9,056 nucleotides of DNA from Thioalkalivibrio sp. (GCA_018224485.1 JAGTVE010000066.1:1-9056); one strand, 5' to 3'. Shown: positions 1 through 8,424, numbered from the stretch's first letter. Numbers and translations are program-made. The notes: a model not told the origin generated them from the letters alone.

Positions 1-316
1 CGCCCCCTGAATCCGGTTCTTCTTTCACGCTGTCCCAACCTCATCTCCCGCCTTCGGTTGTCGTGGCCTTGACGCGGTGACTGGATCATCATAACGCCGC
101 GCAGGGGACACGAAGACGCCAGCGACCCGGATGCGGGGCCGGGCCGGGCGCCGCGGGACGCGGCCGACGCTGGATTGGCCAGGGGCTCAGCGCCCTCGGC
201 TGCCGGGGGGCACATCGGGGAGCGAATCCGTGCGCCGGAACTTGCTCCAGGATCCCCGCTATGCTTCGCTTCCTGACATCGCGAACACTGGGCACGATCT
301 GATCCGGAGAGGATTC
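1..316. other. Non-coding leader upstream of the PEBP gene
   Basis: No convincing gene lies in these 316 bases. A plus-strand frame is open from 131 into the PEBP gene, but its first 62 residues are Arg/Gly/Pro-rich and lack family similarity, so I read them as upstream DNA. A weak sigma70-like pair is visible: TTGACG at 69-74 and CATAAC at 90-95, with a short 15-bp spacer. If used, it would give a leader of about 215 nt. The first ten bases could carry the end of an upstream gene but are too short to judge. Confidence 0.4.
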
Positions 317-775
317 ATGCACCTGAGCAGTCCCACCTTCGAGACGGGCGGTCGAATACCCTGGAGCGCGTCCGCGCCAAACGAGAACCGGTTGCCCGAG
401 CTGGAGATTCATGATGTACCCGCGGCCGCACGCAGCCTGGCACTGATCCTGGAAGACCTCGATTCGCCGCTCGGCGAGATGACCCACTGGCTGGTCTGGA
501 ACGTGCCGCCGAACAGGTCCCGGATGGATGCCCTCAACCTGCGCGAGGAGGCGTGTGTCGGGATGGATTCCTTCGGCAAGATCGGGTATCTGGGTCCCGT
601 GCCTCCGGAGGGGGTGCATCGTTACCGCTTCCGCCTGCTGGCCCTCGATGTCGAACTCGACCTGGAGTCCGGCGCCACGCGCAGTCAATTCGAAGCGGCG
701 GTCGAGGGGCACGTGCTGGAGGAGGCCGAACTCATCGGCGAGATCGAACGGCCACCGCGCCCGGAAGACCGCTGA
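317..775 (+). CDS. YbhB/YbcL-type phosphatidylethanolamine-binding (PEBP) family protein
   Basis: This encodes 152 residues, the usual size of bacterial PEBP (Raf-kinase-inhibitor-like) proteins such as YbhB. Family landmarks appear in order: VPAAARSLALILED (34-47) leading into the DLDSP turn (47-51, the family's DPDxP), HWLVWNVP (57-64), and GPVPPEGVHRYRF (93-105, the family's GPxPPxGxHRYxF ligand-pocket loop). The Cys common after GP is Val95 here. There is no signal peptide or membrane helix, so it should be cytosolic. The ATG at 317 is preferred over in-frame upstream starts because GGAGAGG lies just before it and homology begins there. Bacterial members bind anionic or phospholipid-like ligands but their role is poorly defined, so no substrate is assigned. 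The BCCT gene begins 41 bp downstream on the same strand and may be cotranscribed. Confidence 0.88.
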   Translation: MHLSSPTFETGGRIPWSASAPNENRLPELEIHDVPAAARSLALILEDLDSPLGEMTHWLVWNVPPNRSRMDALNLREEACVGMDSFGKIGYLGPVPPEGVHRYRFRLLALDVELDLESGATRSQFEAAVEGHVLEEAELIGEIERPPRPEDR

Positions 776-816
776 CCGGAGCAAGGTGGTCGACACGCCA
801 GCGCAGAGGACGACCA

Positions 817-2364
<1,548 letters not shown>

Positions 2365-2385
2365 CTGCGCTCCGGGACCGGACCG

Positions 2386-3216
2386 CTATTGCGGCCAGGG
2401 ATGGAGCTTGGTGGCCAGGGCGTCGAGCAGGGAGGGGTAGGTGTGCTCGGTCACCACGGGTGCCGCGAACACGGCGATGGTGTTCACGACCACCAAAATG
2501 ATCGCGAACCAGCCGTAGCCTCCCAGTGCGCGTTGCCAGGGGAGGTGGGCCGGGATTCTCCCGGAGATCTCCGGCGCCTCCGCGTCCACGCCGGCGGATG
2601 CATCCTGCTCGAGGAAGGCCTCCTCCTTGCTGGCCCGGGCCATGTCTGCCTTGCGGAAAAGGATCACGCGGGCGGAGAAGAAGAGGTCGACGGCACGGAT
2701 GCCCATCGCACGCAGCACTACGCCCGCGCGGGCAAAGCGCGCCAGAATCGGCGAGACGCGGGCGCCGAGGGCGGAGAGCCGTCCGCCCAGAAGACCGACC
2801 CGGGTGGCACTCTGGGCACCCGCCACGCCCGCTCCGACCCCGGTGTAGCTGAGCAGGGTCAGCGCGAGAAACACCAGCGCGATGTCGAACTTCGTGTCCC
2901 AGACTGTCCATGCGGCCCGGTGCCAGCCCCCGCCGTACCCAAGATACCCCTTCTTCAGCCATTCGAGTGCCAGATGCAGCCCCACGAGCGCCACCAGCCA
3001 GAAATAGCTGACATACACGCTAAGGAAGATGGTGAGCGAGACATAAAGCAGCGCAAAGACGACGCTCCGGTCGTGCAGCACGATCCAGCGGTGCACGGGA
3101 CCGAGGTGGCCGAGCGCGTCCGGAGTCGCCGCAGGATTCCCGACGTCGGCGGGAGCACTTTCGGCGCCCGCGTTCGGATTAACGGAGTCGTGTCCGTCTT
3201 TCAGCACTTCCTTCAT
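2386..3216 (-). CDS. Uncharacterised multi-helix membrane protein
   Basis: I do not recognise this 276-residue protein. A hydrophilic N-terminus (1-50, rich in Asn, Ala, Gly, Pro and Asp) precedes two closely spaced hydrophobic segments (about 51-69 and 71-87), a third (about 110-132) and a fourth near the end (about 235-255). Between the last two lies an Arg/Gly/Leu segment (134-187) that could be amphipathic, then an acidic linker (195-218). No enzymatic motif, haem-ligand pattern or transporter signature is evident. The ATG at 3216 is chosen because GAGG lies a few bases upstream; the frame extends to an ATG at 3297 that has no ribosome binding site. The gene converges with the BCCT gene (21 bp between stop codons, no clear terminator) and points away from aprMBA. 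Codon use is GC-rich like its neighbours, so it is probably a real native gene. Confidence 0.75.
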   Translation of the reverse strand: MKEVLKDGHDSVNPNAGAESAPADVGNPAATPDALGHLGPVHRWIVLHDRSVVFALLYVSLTIFLSVYVSYFWLVALVGLHLALEWLKKGYLGYGGGWHRAAWTVWDTKFDIALVFLALTLLSYTGVGAGVAGAQSATRVGLLGGRLSALGARVSPILARFARAGVVLRAMGIRAVDLFFSARVILFRKADMARASKEEAFLEQDASAGVDAEAPEISGRIPAHLPWQRALGGYGWFAIILVVVNTIAVFAAPVVTEHTYPSLLDALATKLHPWPQ

Positions 3217-3880
3217 CGCGACCTCGCGAACGTCGCCATGCCATGGGACTCGGGGGTTGCCGGGGCCATGATTGATCTGCGGGATACCATCCGGCAACCG
3301 CTGCAGGGCGAACCCCGCTGTGCAGGAGCGTCACCAAAAGCATGCCAAGATTCGGAACAGAGCGCCACCGTATGATCCACCGCCCACTGCGGCGCGTTTC
3401 TTGATGCGGCCATTCCGGGGTGAACAATAGCGGGTCAAGCCGAAAATCACGGCCCAAACGGCGGCGATGATGCCTAAATGCAATGGATTGCGTGGGTCCA
3501 GGCCAAGGGGGGGCGGGGGGTCTGCCGATGGGTACGGTATCGCACGGAAGACCCGGTTCGGCGCCGCGAGCCTGGCATGTGGCCGCATTCGGTCATCAGG
3601 ACAGTTTATTGTTCATGGGAATATGCTAATAAACCGTGAGCCGCGATGCCGAGGCCCTTGCGAGCGAGTCCACGGCGAGCCGGGTTGGTGGAGTCGTCGG
3701 GAGATATGTGGTAAACCCTTGAGATGGAGCAGCGCCGTTTTCGCCGTTCTGCGTCAAAACCGATCCATGGCAGACGGGCCCGGACCCTTGTCCGCGTCGG
3801 AAACACGCCACATGGGTCGCTTCTCCCGGCGCCTGCGGCAAACCAGAAATCATTAACTGAGCTTATGGAAAAGCAAGTAA
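3217..3880. other. Long intergenic region between membrane-protein gene and apr promoter
   Basis: About 660 bp with no gene I would assert. It holds a 9-bp inverted repeat (GGTTGCCGG at 3255-3263, CCGGCAACC at 3291-3299) in the leader of the minus-strand membrane-protein gene, a run of seven G, one C and six G (3507-3520), and a possible short minus-strand reading frame (3331-3588, listed separately). Several overlapping open frames on both strands between 3460 and 3940 have arginine-rich, low-complexity translations and look like chance readings of GC-rich DNA. The stretch near 3602-3632 is locally AT-rich, but I could not pair a convincing -35 with it. Confidence 0.5.
3331..3588 (-). CDS. 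Possible small single-helix membrane protein
   Basis: This 85-residue open frame is doubtful. Its support is a plausible membrane helix at about residues 38-52 (LGIIAAVWAVIFGL), followed by Arg and Lys residues (RIKKR, 61-65) as the positive-inside rule expects, and a Gly-rich stretch GGGSYGG (69-75). Against it, the first 30 residues are Pro/Arg-rich and unconvincing, there is no Shine-Dalgarno before the ATG at 3588, and I recognise no family. A later non-ATG start near residue 37 (TTG) would leave a roughly 49-residue protein around the helix, also without a clear ribosome binding site. It lies upstream of, and in the same direction as, the minus-strand membrane-protein gene. Confidence 0.22.
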   Translation of the reverse strand: MRPHARLAAPNRVFRAIPYPSADPPPPLGLDPRNPLHLGIIAAVWAVIFGLTRYCSPRNGRIKKRAAVGGGSYGGALFRILACFW

Positions 3881-3881
3881 C

Positions 3882-3887
3882 TTTAAT
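3882..3887 (+). promoter_or_regulatory. Candidate -10 element of the aprMBA promoter
   Basis: TTTAAT differs from the TATAAT consensus at one position and sits in the only clearly AT-rich patch of the intergenic region, 69 bp before the aprM start. The best -35 I can offer, CTGAGC at 3857-3862, matches three of six positions with a long 19-bp spacer. The promoter may therefore need an activator or use another sigma factor. Transcription would begin near 3894. Confidence 0.35.
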
Positions 3888-3889
3888 TT

Positions 3890-3921
3890 GAATCGAAAAT
3901 TGGAATCGAACACACTCGAAC
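3890..3921 (+). repeat. GAATCGAA direct repeats in the aprM leader
   Basis: GAATCGAA occurs at 3890-3897 and again at 3903-3910, 13 bp apart start to start. A related CTCGAAC follows at 3915-3921, ten bases after the matching ATCGAAC of the second copy (3905-3911). The repeats lie directly downstream of the candidate -10 box, in a position where a bound repressor could block transcription. They could instead be chance repetition in a short AT-rich patch. Confidence 0.4.
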
Positions 3922-3955
3922 GATTTCCCGGATAACAAGAAGGAGGCTGAACCCC

Positions 3956-4792
3956 GTGATCACAAGTAACCCCTTTGTCGAGCTTGCCACCGTAATTCCG
4001 CCGGCCGTCATGCAGGCCTACGTCGTGCTGATGGTCGTCCTGGTGGCAGGCGGAACGATCATGGACATGATTCACAAGAAGAACGCCGCGTACTTCTTTG
4101 AAAATGCGAAGCGCGCGAAGAAGAATGCGAAGCGCAGCGTAGGCGGCTTCGAGAAGGGCGCGCTCGCGGCGAAGACCCTGGGCAAGGAGGTCCTGACCTC
4201 GGGCGAGTTCGCCAACCCCAAGCGCCAGATGGCCCATCTCCTCACGATGTACGGGTTCATCCTCTTCGTGGTCACGTCGGCGATCCTGATCTTCGGCTAT
4301 GCCACCGCGGCAGAGCCGGCGCCCGCCATCGTTCCCCTCCTGTGGCACCTCGGAGCACTGTCGCTGGCTGCCGGGGGCTACTGGTTCTGGTTCGGCATCC
4401 GGGTCGATCTCACCTCCGAGGGCAAGCCCTGGAACAAGGTCGGGCGTGCGGACCTGTTCGTCCTGTCCCTGATCGGGATGTCGACCTTCGGGCTGCTGTG
4501 GTCGCTGACCCAGGGTGCTGGCGCCATCAGCTGGCTGCTCTTTGTTCTGTTCATTGCTGCCACCACCATGCTGTTCGGGAGCGTGTACTGGTCCAAGTTT
4601 GCGCACATGTTCTTCAAGCCTGCCGCGGCCTACCAGAAGCGCCTGACCCGCGCAGACGGATCGGCGGAAAACATGCCGACCATCAGCCGCGACGATCCCG
4701 AACAGCAGAAGCGGCACTCTATGGACTTGCTGCGGGACGCCCCGATGGACATGGGCCTCGGCATTCAGCGCGAAGCGCCGCACCACTACTGA
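3956..4792 (+). CDS. aprM: APS reductase membrane anchor subunit AprM
   Basis: This encodes a 278-residue membrane protein. Hydrophobic segments lie near 17-40, 94-115, 127-148, 166-184 and 190-211. A long basic stretch (41-93, with the Lys/Arg-rich AKRAKKNAKRS at 51-61) separates the first two, and the soluble C-terminal tail starts near 222. Histidines at the edges of helices (H94, H131, and H217 in SKFAHMFFKP) recall the haem b ligands of NarI/DsrM/QmoC-type membrane cytochromes. Placement directly before aprBA matches the aprMBA cluster of sulfur-oxidising bacteria, where AprM is proposed to anchor AprBA and pass electrons to the quinone pool. That role is inferred rather than proven. The start is GTG at 3956 with an excellent AAGGAGG at 3940-3946. 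AprB begins 51 bp after the stop. Confidence 0.88.
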   Translation: MITSNPFVELATVIPPAVMQAYVVLMVVLVAGGTIMDMIHKKNAAYFFENAKRAKKNAKRSVGGFEKGALAAKTLGKEVLTSGEFANPKRQMAHLLTMYGFILFVVTSAILIFGYATAAEPAPAIVPLLWHLGALSLAAGGYWFWFGIRVDLTSEGKPWNKVGRADLFVLSLIGMSTFGLLWSLTQGAGAISWLLFVLFIAATTMLFGSVYWSKFAHMFFKPAAAYQKRLTRADGSAENMPTISRDDPEQQKRHSMDLLRDAPMDMGLGIQREAPHHY

Positions 4793-4843
4793 GGCTTGCA
4801 ATTGAGCCTCGCACCTGAACATCAGCTTTGATCGAGGATTGTT

Positions 4844-5323
4844 ATGCCAACTTTCGTATACATGACCCGTTGCGATGGCTGTGGATACTGCGTGGATATC
4901 TGCCCTTCAGACATCATGCATATCGACCCGACCATGCGTCGCGCCTACAACATCGAACCCAACATGTGCTGGGAGTGCTACTCCTGTGTGAAGGCCTGCC
5001 CCCACGACGCGATCGACGTGCGCGGGTATGCAGACTTCGCACCGCTGGGTCACAGCGTCCGCGTGAAGCGGGACGAGGAACGCGGAACCATTGCCTGGAA
5101 GGTCAAGTTCCGGGATGGACGGGAAAAGGACTTCCTCTCGCCGATCACAACGAAGCCGTGGGGCAAGCACATTCCCAAGCTCTCGGATGTTTCGGGTCCG
5201 GACAAGGACATGCGGGACGGCCAGCTGCTGTTCAACGAGCCCAAGTACATCCGCATGGATGAGGGCGGGCTGCACACGCTGGAATCCGCGGGTCTCAAGC
5301 TTGAAGAAGGGGTTTACTACTGA
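4844..5323 (+). CDS. aprB: Adenylylsulfate reductase beta subunit (two [4Fe-4S] clusters)
   Basis: AprB, 159 residues, is the iron-sulfur subunit of dissimilatory APS reductase in the cytoplasm. It exchanges electrons between the FAD of AprA and the membrane partner. Two cluster motifs are intact: C10, C13, C16 followed by C20, and C42, C45, C48 followed by C52. Each carries the CP step typical of 2[4Fe-4S] ferredoxins (CP at 20-21 and 52-53). Residues 60-159 form the family's C-terminal extension, ending in EEGVYY, which wraps around AprA in the Archaeoglobus structure. The ATG at 4844 has GAGGA six to ten bases upstream. The stop codon overlaps the aprA start by one base (TGATG at 5321-5325), which points to translational coupling and equal synthesis of both subunits. 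Confidence 0.97.
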   Translation: MPTFVYMTRCDGCGYCVDICPSDIMHIDPTMRRAYNIEPNMCWECYSCVKACPHDAIDVRGYADFAPLGHSVRVKRDEERGTIAWKVKFRDGREKDFLSPITTKPWGKHIPKLSDVSGPDKDMRDGQLLFNEPKYIRMDEGGLHTLESAGLKLEEGVYY

Positions 5324-7191
5324 TGGGATACCAGACCGTCGTCGAAGACAATATCGATATCCTCGTGGTTGGCGCTGGACTGGGCGGCACCGGTGCCGCC
5401 TTCGAGGCCCGGTACTGGGGTCAGGACAAGAACATCGTGATCGCCGAAAAGGCAAACATCGACCGTTCCGGTGCCGTGGCGCAGGGCCTGTACGCGATCA
5501 ACTGCTACATGGGCACCCGCTGGGGCGAGAACAACCCGGAGGACCACGTCCGCTACGCCCGCATCGACTTGATGGGCATGGTGCGTGAGGACCTGCTGTT
5601 CGACATGGCCCGCCACGTGGATTCGGCCGTGCACCAGTTCGAGGAGTGGGGCCTGCCGCTCATGCGCGATCCGAAGACGGGCGCGTATCAGCGTGAAGGG
5701 CGTTGGCAGATCATGATCCACGGCGAGTCGTACAAGCCGATCGTGGCCGAGGCCGCCAAGAAGTCCGCGGACAAGATCTTCAATAGGATCTGCGTCACGC
5801 ACCTGCTGATGGACGATTCCAAGGAGAACCGCGTGGCCGGGGCCGTCGGCTTTAATGTGCGGACCGGGAACTACCATGTGTTCAAGTCGAAGGCGGTGGT
5901 CGTGGCCGCCGGCGGCGCGTCCATGATCTTCAAGCCGCGTTCGGTCGGCGAGGGTGCCGGCCGTGTCTGGTACGCGCCTTGGTCCTCCGGATCCGCCTAC
6001 GGTCTGCTGATCCAGGCCGGCGCGAAGATGACCCAGATGGAAAACCGCATTGTGCTGGCCCGGTTCAAGGATGGCTACGGCCCGGTGGGCGCGTACTTCC
6101 TGCACCTCAAGACCTACACGCAGAATGGTCTGGGCGAAGAGTACGAATCCAAATGGTTCCCCGAGCTGCAGAAGATGGTCGGCAAGGAATATCTGGACGT
6201 CGAGGCCTCGCACAGGACGCACCGGCCGATCCCGACCTGCCTGCGTAACCATGCCTTCATCAACGAGGTAAATGCCGGCCGTGGTCCAATCCACATGGTG
6301 ACCATGGAGGCCTTCCAGGATCCCCATCTTGAAGAGGTGGGCTGGGAAAACTTCCTCGGGATGACCGTGGGTCAGGCGGTGCTGTGGGCCGCGACCGATG
6401 TGGACCCGAAGAACGAGAACCCCGAGCTGACCACCTCGGAACCCTACGTGATGGGTTCGCATGCCACCGGCTGCGGTGCATGGTGTTCCGGTCCGGAAGA
6501 TGTCTCGCCCGACGAGTACTTCTGGGGCTACAACCGCATGACGACCGTGGAAGGCCTGTTCGGCGCGGGTGATGCCGTCGGCGGTACCCCGCACGCGTTC
6601 TCCTCCGGTTCCTTTACGGAGGGACGGCTGGCGGCGAAGGCGGCGTGCAAGTACATCGACGACGGCAAGGCCCAGGGGATTCGTGTCTCCGACGAGCAGA
6701 TCGAACGCCGCAAGGCGGAGATCTACAAGCCGATGGAGCATTACAAGATCTATCGCAACGAGGTCGTGGCCGGCACCGTCAACCCCAGCATGATCAATCC
6801 GCGACAGGGCCTCGATCGTCTGCAGAAGCTGATGGACGAGTACTGCGGCGGCGTGACGGTCAGCTACATGACCAACGAGAAGCTGCTCAATATCGGCATG
6901 AAGAAGATGAGGATCCTGTTCGAGGACCTCGAAAAGCTGGGCGCCGGGGATATTCACGAGCTGCTGCGGGCGTGGGAACTCAAGCACCGGACGCTGACAT
7001 CCGAGTCGGTGTTCCATCACACCCTGTTCCGCAAGGAGACCCGCTGGCCGGGTTATTACTACCGCGGTGACGCCATGAAGCTCGACGATGAGAACTGGCA
7101 TGTTCTCACCGTGTCGCGTCGCGACCCCGATACGGGCGAGTACACGATGGAAAAGGCACCCTGCTACCATCTGGTTGACGCCGCTGAGTGA
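5323..7191 (+). CDS. aprA: Adenylylsulfate reductase alpha subunit (FAD)
   Basis: AprA, 622 residues, is the catalytic flavoprotein of APS reductase (APS + 2e- to sulfite + AMP). In a sulfur oxidiser it probably runs in reverse, forming APS from sulfite and AMP for ATP sulfurylase. It belongs to the fumarate reductase/succinate dehydrogenase flavoprotein superfamily. The dinucleotide-binding motif GAGLGG is at 17-22, the FAD-contacting RSGAVAQGLYAIN at 48-60, the second FAD segment AAGGAS at 195-200, and the C-terminal FAD motif GLFGAGDAVGG at 411-421. R247 (in ARFKDGYGPVGA) and H380 (in GSHATGCGAW) align, with one constant offset of 18, to Archaeoglobus R265 and H398 at the active site; W216 fits W234 by the same offset. 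It overlaps aprB by one base, with AGAAGG upstream. It is full length and intact, with a strong terminator just after the stop. Confidence 0.98.
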   Translation: MGYQTVVEDNIDILVVGAGLGGTGAAFEARYWGQDKNIVIAEKANIDRSGAVAQGLYAINCYMGTRWGENNPEDHVRYARIDLMGMVREDLLFDMARHVDSAVHQFEEWGLPLMRDPKTGAYQREGRWQIMIHGESYKPIVAEAAKKSADKIFNRICVTHLLMDDSKENRVAGAVGFNVRTGNYHVFKSKAVVVAAGGASMIFKPRSVGEGAGRVWYAPWSSGSAYGLLIQAGAKMTQMENRIVLARFKDGYGPVGAYFLHLKTYTQNGLGEEYESKWFPELQKMVGKEYLDVEASHRTHRPIPTCLRNHAFINEVNAGRGPIHMVTMEAFQDPHLEEVGWENFLGMTVGQAVLWAATDVDPKNENPELTTSEPYVMGSHATGCGAWCSGPEDVSPDEYFWGYNRMTTVEGLFGAGDAVGGTPHAFSSGSFTEGRLAAKAACKYIDDGKAQGIRVSDEQIERRKAEIYKPMEHYKIYRNEVVAGTVNPSMINPRQGLDRLQKLMDEYCGGVTVSYMTNEKLLNIGMKKMRILFEDLEKLGAGDIHELLRAWELKHRTLTSESVFHHTLFRKETRWPGYYYRGDAMKLDDENWHVLTVSRRDPDTGEYTMEKAPCYHLVDAAE

Positions 7192-7200
7192 TGGGCGCTT

Positions 7201-7239
7201 GCGGCGAGGCCTCCTTCGAGGCCTCGCCGTCGTTTTTTT
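7201..7239 (+). terminator. Intrinsic terminator of the aprMBA operon
   Basis: An 11-bp perfect stem (CGGCGAGGCCT at 7202-7212 with AGGCCTCGCCG at 7219-7229) is extended by a C-G pair inside the loop and a G-U pair outside. It is followed after three bases by seven T (7233-7239). It starts nine bases after the aprA stop, so most transcription from the apr promoter should end before the NTF2-like gene. Confidence 0.93.
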
Positions 7240-7308
7240 GAGCCAGGGCAGAACCATGGGTACCGGCGGTGGTCCTTTTCTTCATTCGCCAAGTCCGGGA
7301 AATTGGAT

Positions 7309-7701
7309 ATGACTAGCGCAGCTGACGCTCCCGAAACCACGGGAACGGTCAAGAACATCACGGAACACTCCGACGAGGAGATCGTGGCCATCGCCCACCC
7401 CATGTGGGACGATCTCATCAAGGCCTCTAACGAGGGTGATTACGGTAGATTCACCCGGAAATTCTCCTTCAACCTCGTCTTCGGGCTCAACGAGGTCGAG
7501 GTGGGTAATCAGTTCGCCAAGAGCGAGCTGACCCGCAGTCTTAGCGAGGACTGGGACTTCCTCGGCCTCATTCGCCGGGGTGAACACGTCACCGTGCTTT
7601 ACCGGGTCCGCAGCACCAAGCGGGAGGGCGAGTGGCTGGGCCGGATGGTTCTCGGCTATGAAAAGGGAGAGCCACGAATCTTCGGCGCGTCCGTTTTCTG
7701 A
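7309..7701 (+). CDS. Small NTF2/SnoaL-like protein, function unknown
   Basis: This encodes 130 soluble residues without signal peptide or membrane helix. The layout resembles small NTF2-like (alpha+beta cone) proteins: a helix-rich acidic start (EEIVAIAHPMWDDLIKAS, 23-40), the turn NEGDYGRFTRKFS (41-53), then alternating strands ending in VTVLYRVRS (94-102) and WLGRMVLGYEKGEPRIFGASVF (109-130). The fold assignment comes from pattern alone and is tentative; no catalytic residues can be named. The ATG at 7309 is preferred over the TTG at 7303 because GGGA (7297-7300) is better spaced from it. The stop overlaps the start of the SlyD-like gene by one base (TGATG at 7699-7703), so the two are probably translated together. 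No clear promoter lies between the apr terminator and this gene. Confidence 0.78.
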   Translation: MTSAADAPETTGTVKNITEHSDEEIVAIAHPMWDDLIKASNEGDYGRFTRKFSFNLVFGLNEVEVGNQFAKSELTRSLSEDWDFLGLIRRGEHVTVLYRVRSTKREGEWLGRMVLGYEKGEPRIFGASVF

Positions 7702-8228
7702 TGACGGTGCAAGCAATGACGAACGATAAGATTCAGGAAAACAAGTACGTCGAGCTCACCTACCAGGTTGTGGACAGCAAGTCCGGTGAAGTGCTGACTG
7801 CAGTCGAGTATCCGCTGGGCTATGTTCATGGCGTCAACGAGATCCTGTCGCCGAGCGTGATGGCCGAACTGGCGGGACGCTTGGAGGGCGACACGGTCGA
7901 CGTGCCGATCGACTGTAACGCCCTCTACGGGCCGCGCGACGAGACGCTGGTGATCACGGATCGGATCGAGAATGTTCCGGAGGAATACCGGGAGGTCGGC
8001 ACCGCGATCCTGATGGAAAACGACCGGGGCGAGACAAAGAATTTTCTGGTCACCCGGGTCGATGACAAGACCGTGACGATCGACGGCAACAATCCGCTGT
8101 GTGGCAGGGAAGTGATCTTCAAACTCGACATCCGGACGGTTCGTGATGCCACTGAGGAGGAGATCGAGCACGGCGGGAAGCCGGAGGCGGGACCGGACAT
8201 CAACAGCGGTCGCGTCGTGCCGATCTGA
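7701..8228 (+). CDS. Divergent SlyD-type FKBP peptidyl-prolyl isomerase/chaperone
   Basis: This 175-residue cytosolic protein is built like SlyD. An FKBP half (about 14-68: VELTYQVVDSKSGEVL, then YVHGVNEIL) is followed by ALYGPRDETLV (75-84, the family's AYGxxDxxLV), the chaperone insert-in-flap domain (about 85-125), and the closing FKBP strands with VTIDGNNPLCGREVIF (125-140, family GNHPLAGxxLxF). Typical members isomerise Xaa-Pro bonds and hold unfolded chains. Here the canonical IPGLExAL loop after the YxHG motif reads ILSPSVMAEL (48-57), lacking the PGLE signature, and the usual His in GNHPL is Asn131. Isomerase activity may therefore be reduced. There is no His/Cys-rich metal-binding tail. 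The start at 7701 overlaps the preceding stop; ATG at 7716 is an alternative giving 170 residues, but neither has an obvious Shine-Dalgarno. Confidence 0.87.
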   Translation: MTVQAMTNDKIQENKYVELTYQVVDSKSGEVLTAVEYPLGYVHGVNEILSPSVMAELAGRLEGDTVDVPIDCNALYGPRDETLVITDRIENVPEEYREVGTAILMENDRGETKNFLVTRVDDKTVTIDGNNPLCGREVIFKLDIRTVRDATEEEIEHGGKPEAGPDINSGRVVPI

Positions 8229-8398
8229 GGTCATGAAGTCATGGTCCTCATCGAGAACGCATGGCTTGCCGTGAACTCGGCGATTGGGATGCCGGGGTTG
8301 CAGCGCATGATTGCCGCTGGCGCGTGAAGCGCCGCCGCAGTTGTCGTGAGCGCGGCCCGGTCTGTGAGTGGGTTGGGGAGCGGACGCTGGCGCACCCC

Positions 8399-8404
8399 TA
8401 TTAT
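8399..8404 (+). promoter_or_regulatory. Weak candidate -10 before the 53-aa gene
   Basis: TATTAT matches five of six positions of the sigma70 -10 consensus and lies 21 bp before the start codon. The nearest -35-like sequence, TTGGGG at 8373-8378, is 20 bp away, which is long. The rest of 8229-8424 holds no gene and only a 5-bp hairpin (GGCGC at 8319-8323, GCGCC at 8329-8333). Confidence 0.25.
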
Positions 8405-8424
8405 CATGTTAGACGAGGTGAATG

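Noticed and set aside
2389..3375. A 328-residue plus-strand open frame across the minus-strand membrane protein
   Set aside because: Its composition is Arg/Gly/His-rich with no hydrophobic pattern, whereas the minus strand shows well-formed membrane helices and a ribosome binding site.
3507..3520. G-rich run as a possible G-quadruplex
   Set aside because: Only two dense G tracts separated by one C are present and no nearby gene start depends on them, so there is too little to call a structured element.
3863..4822. A 319-residue minus-strand open frame opposite aprM
   Set aside because: The plus-strand aprM has a strong Shine-Dalgarno, membrane helices and operon context. The antisense frame also runs across the apr promoter.
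5317..7257. A 646-residue minus-strand open frame opposite aprA
   Set aside because: It is the antisense of aprA, which has full family identity. The His/Val/Arg-rich translation is a codon-bias artefact.
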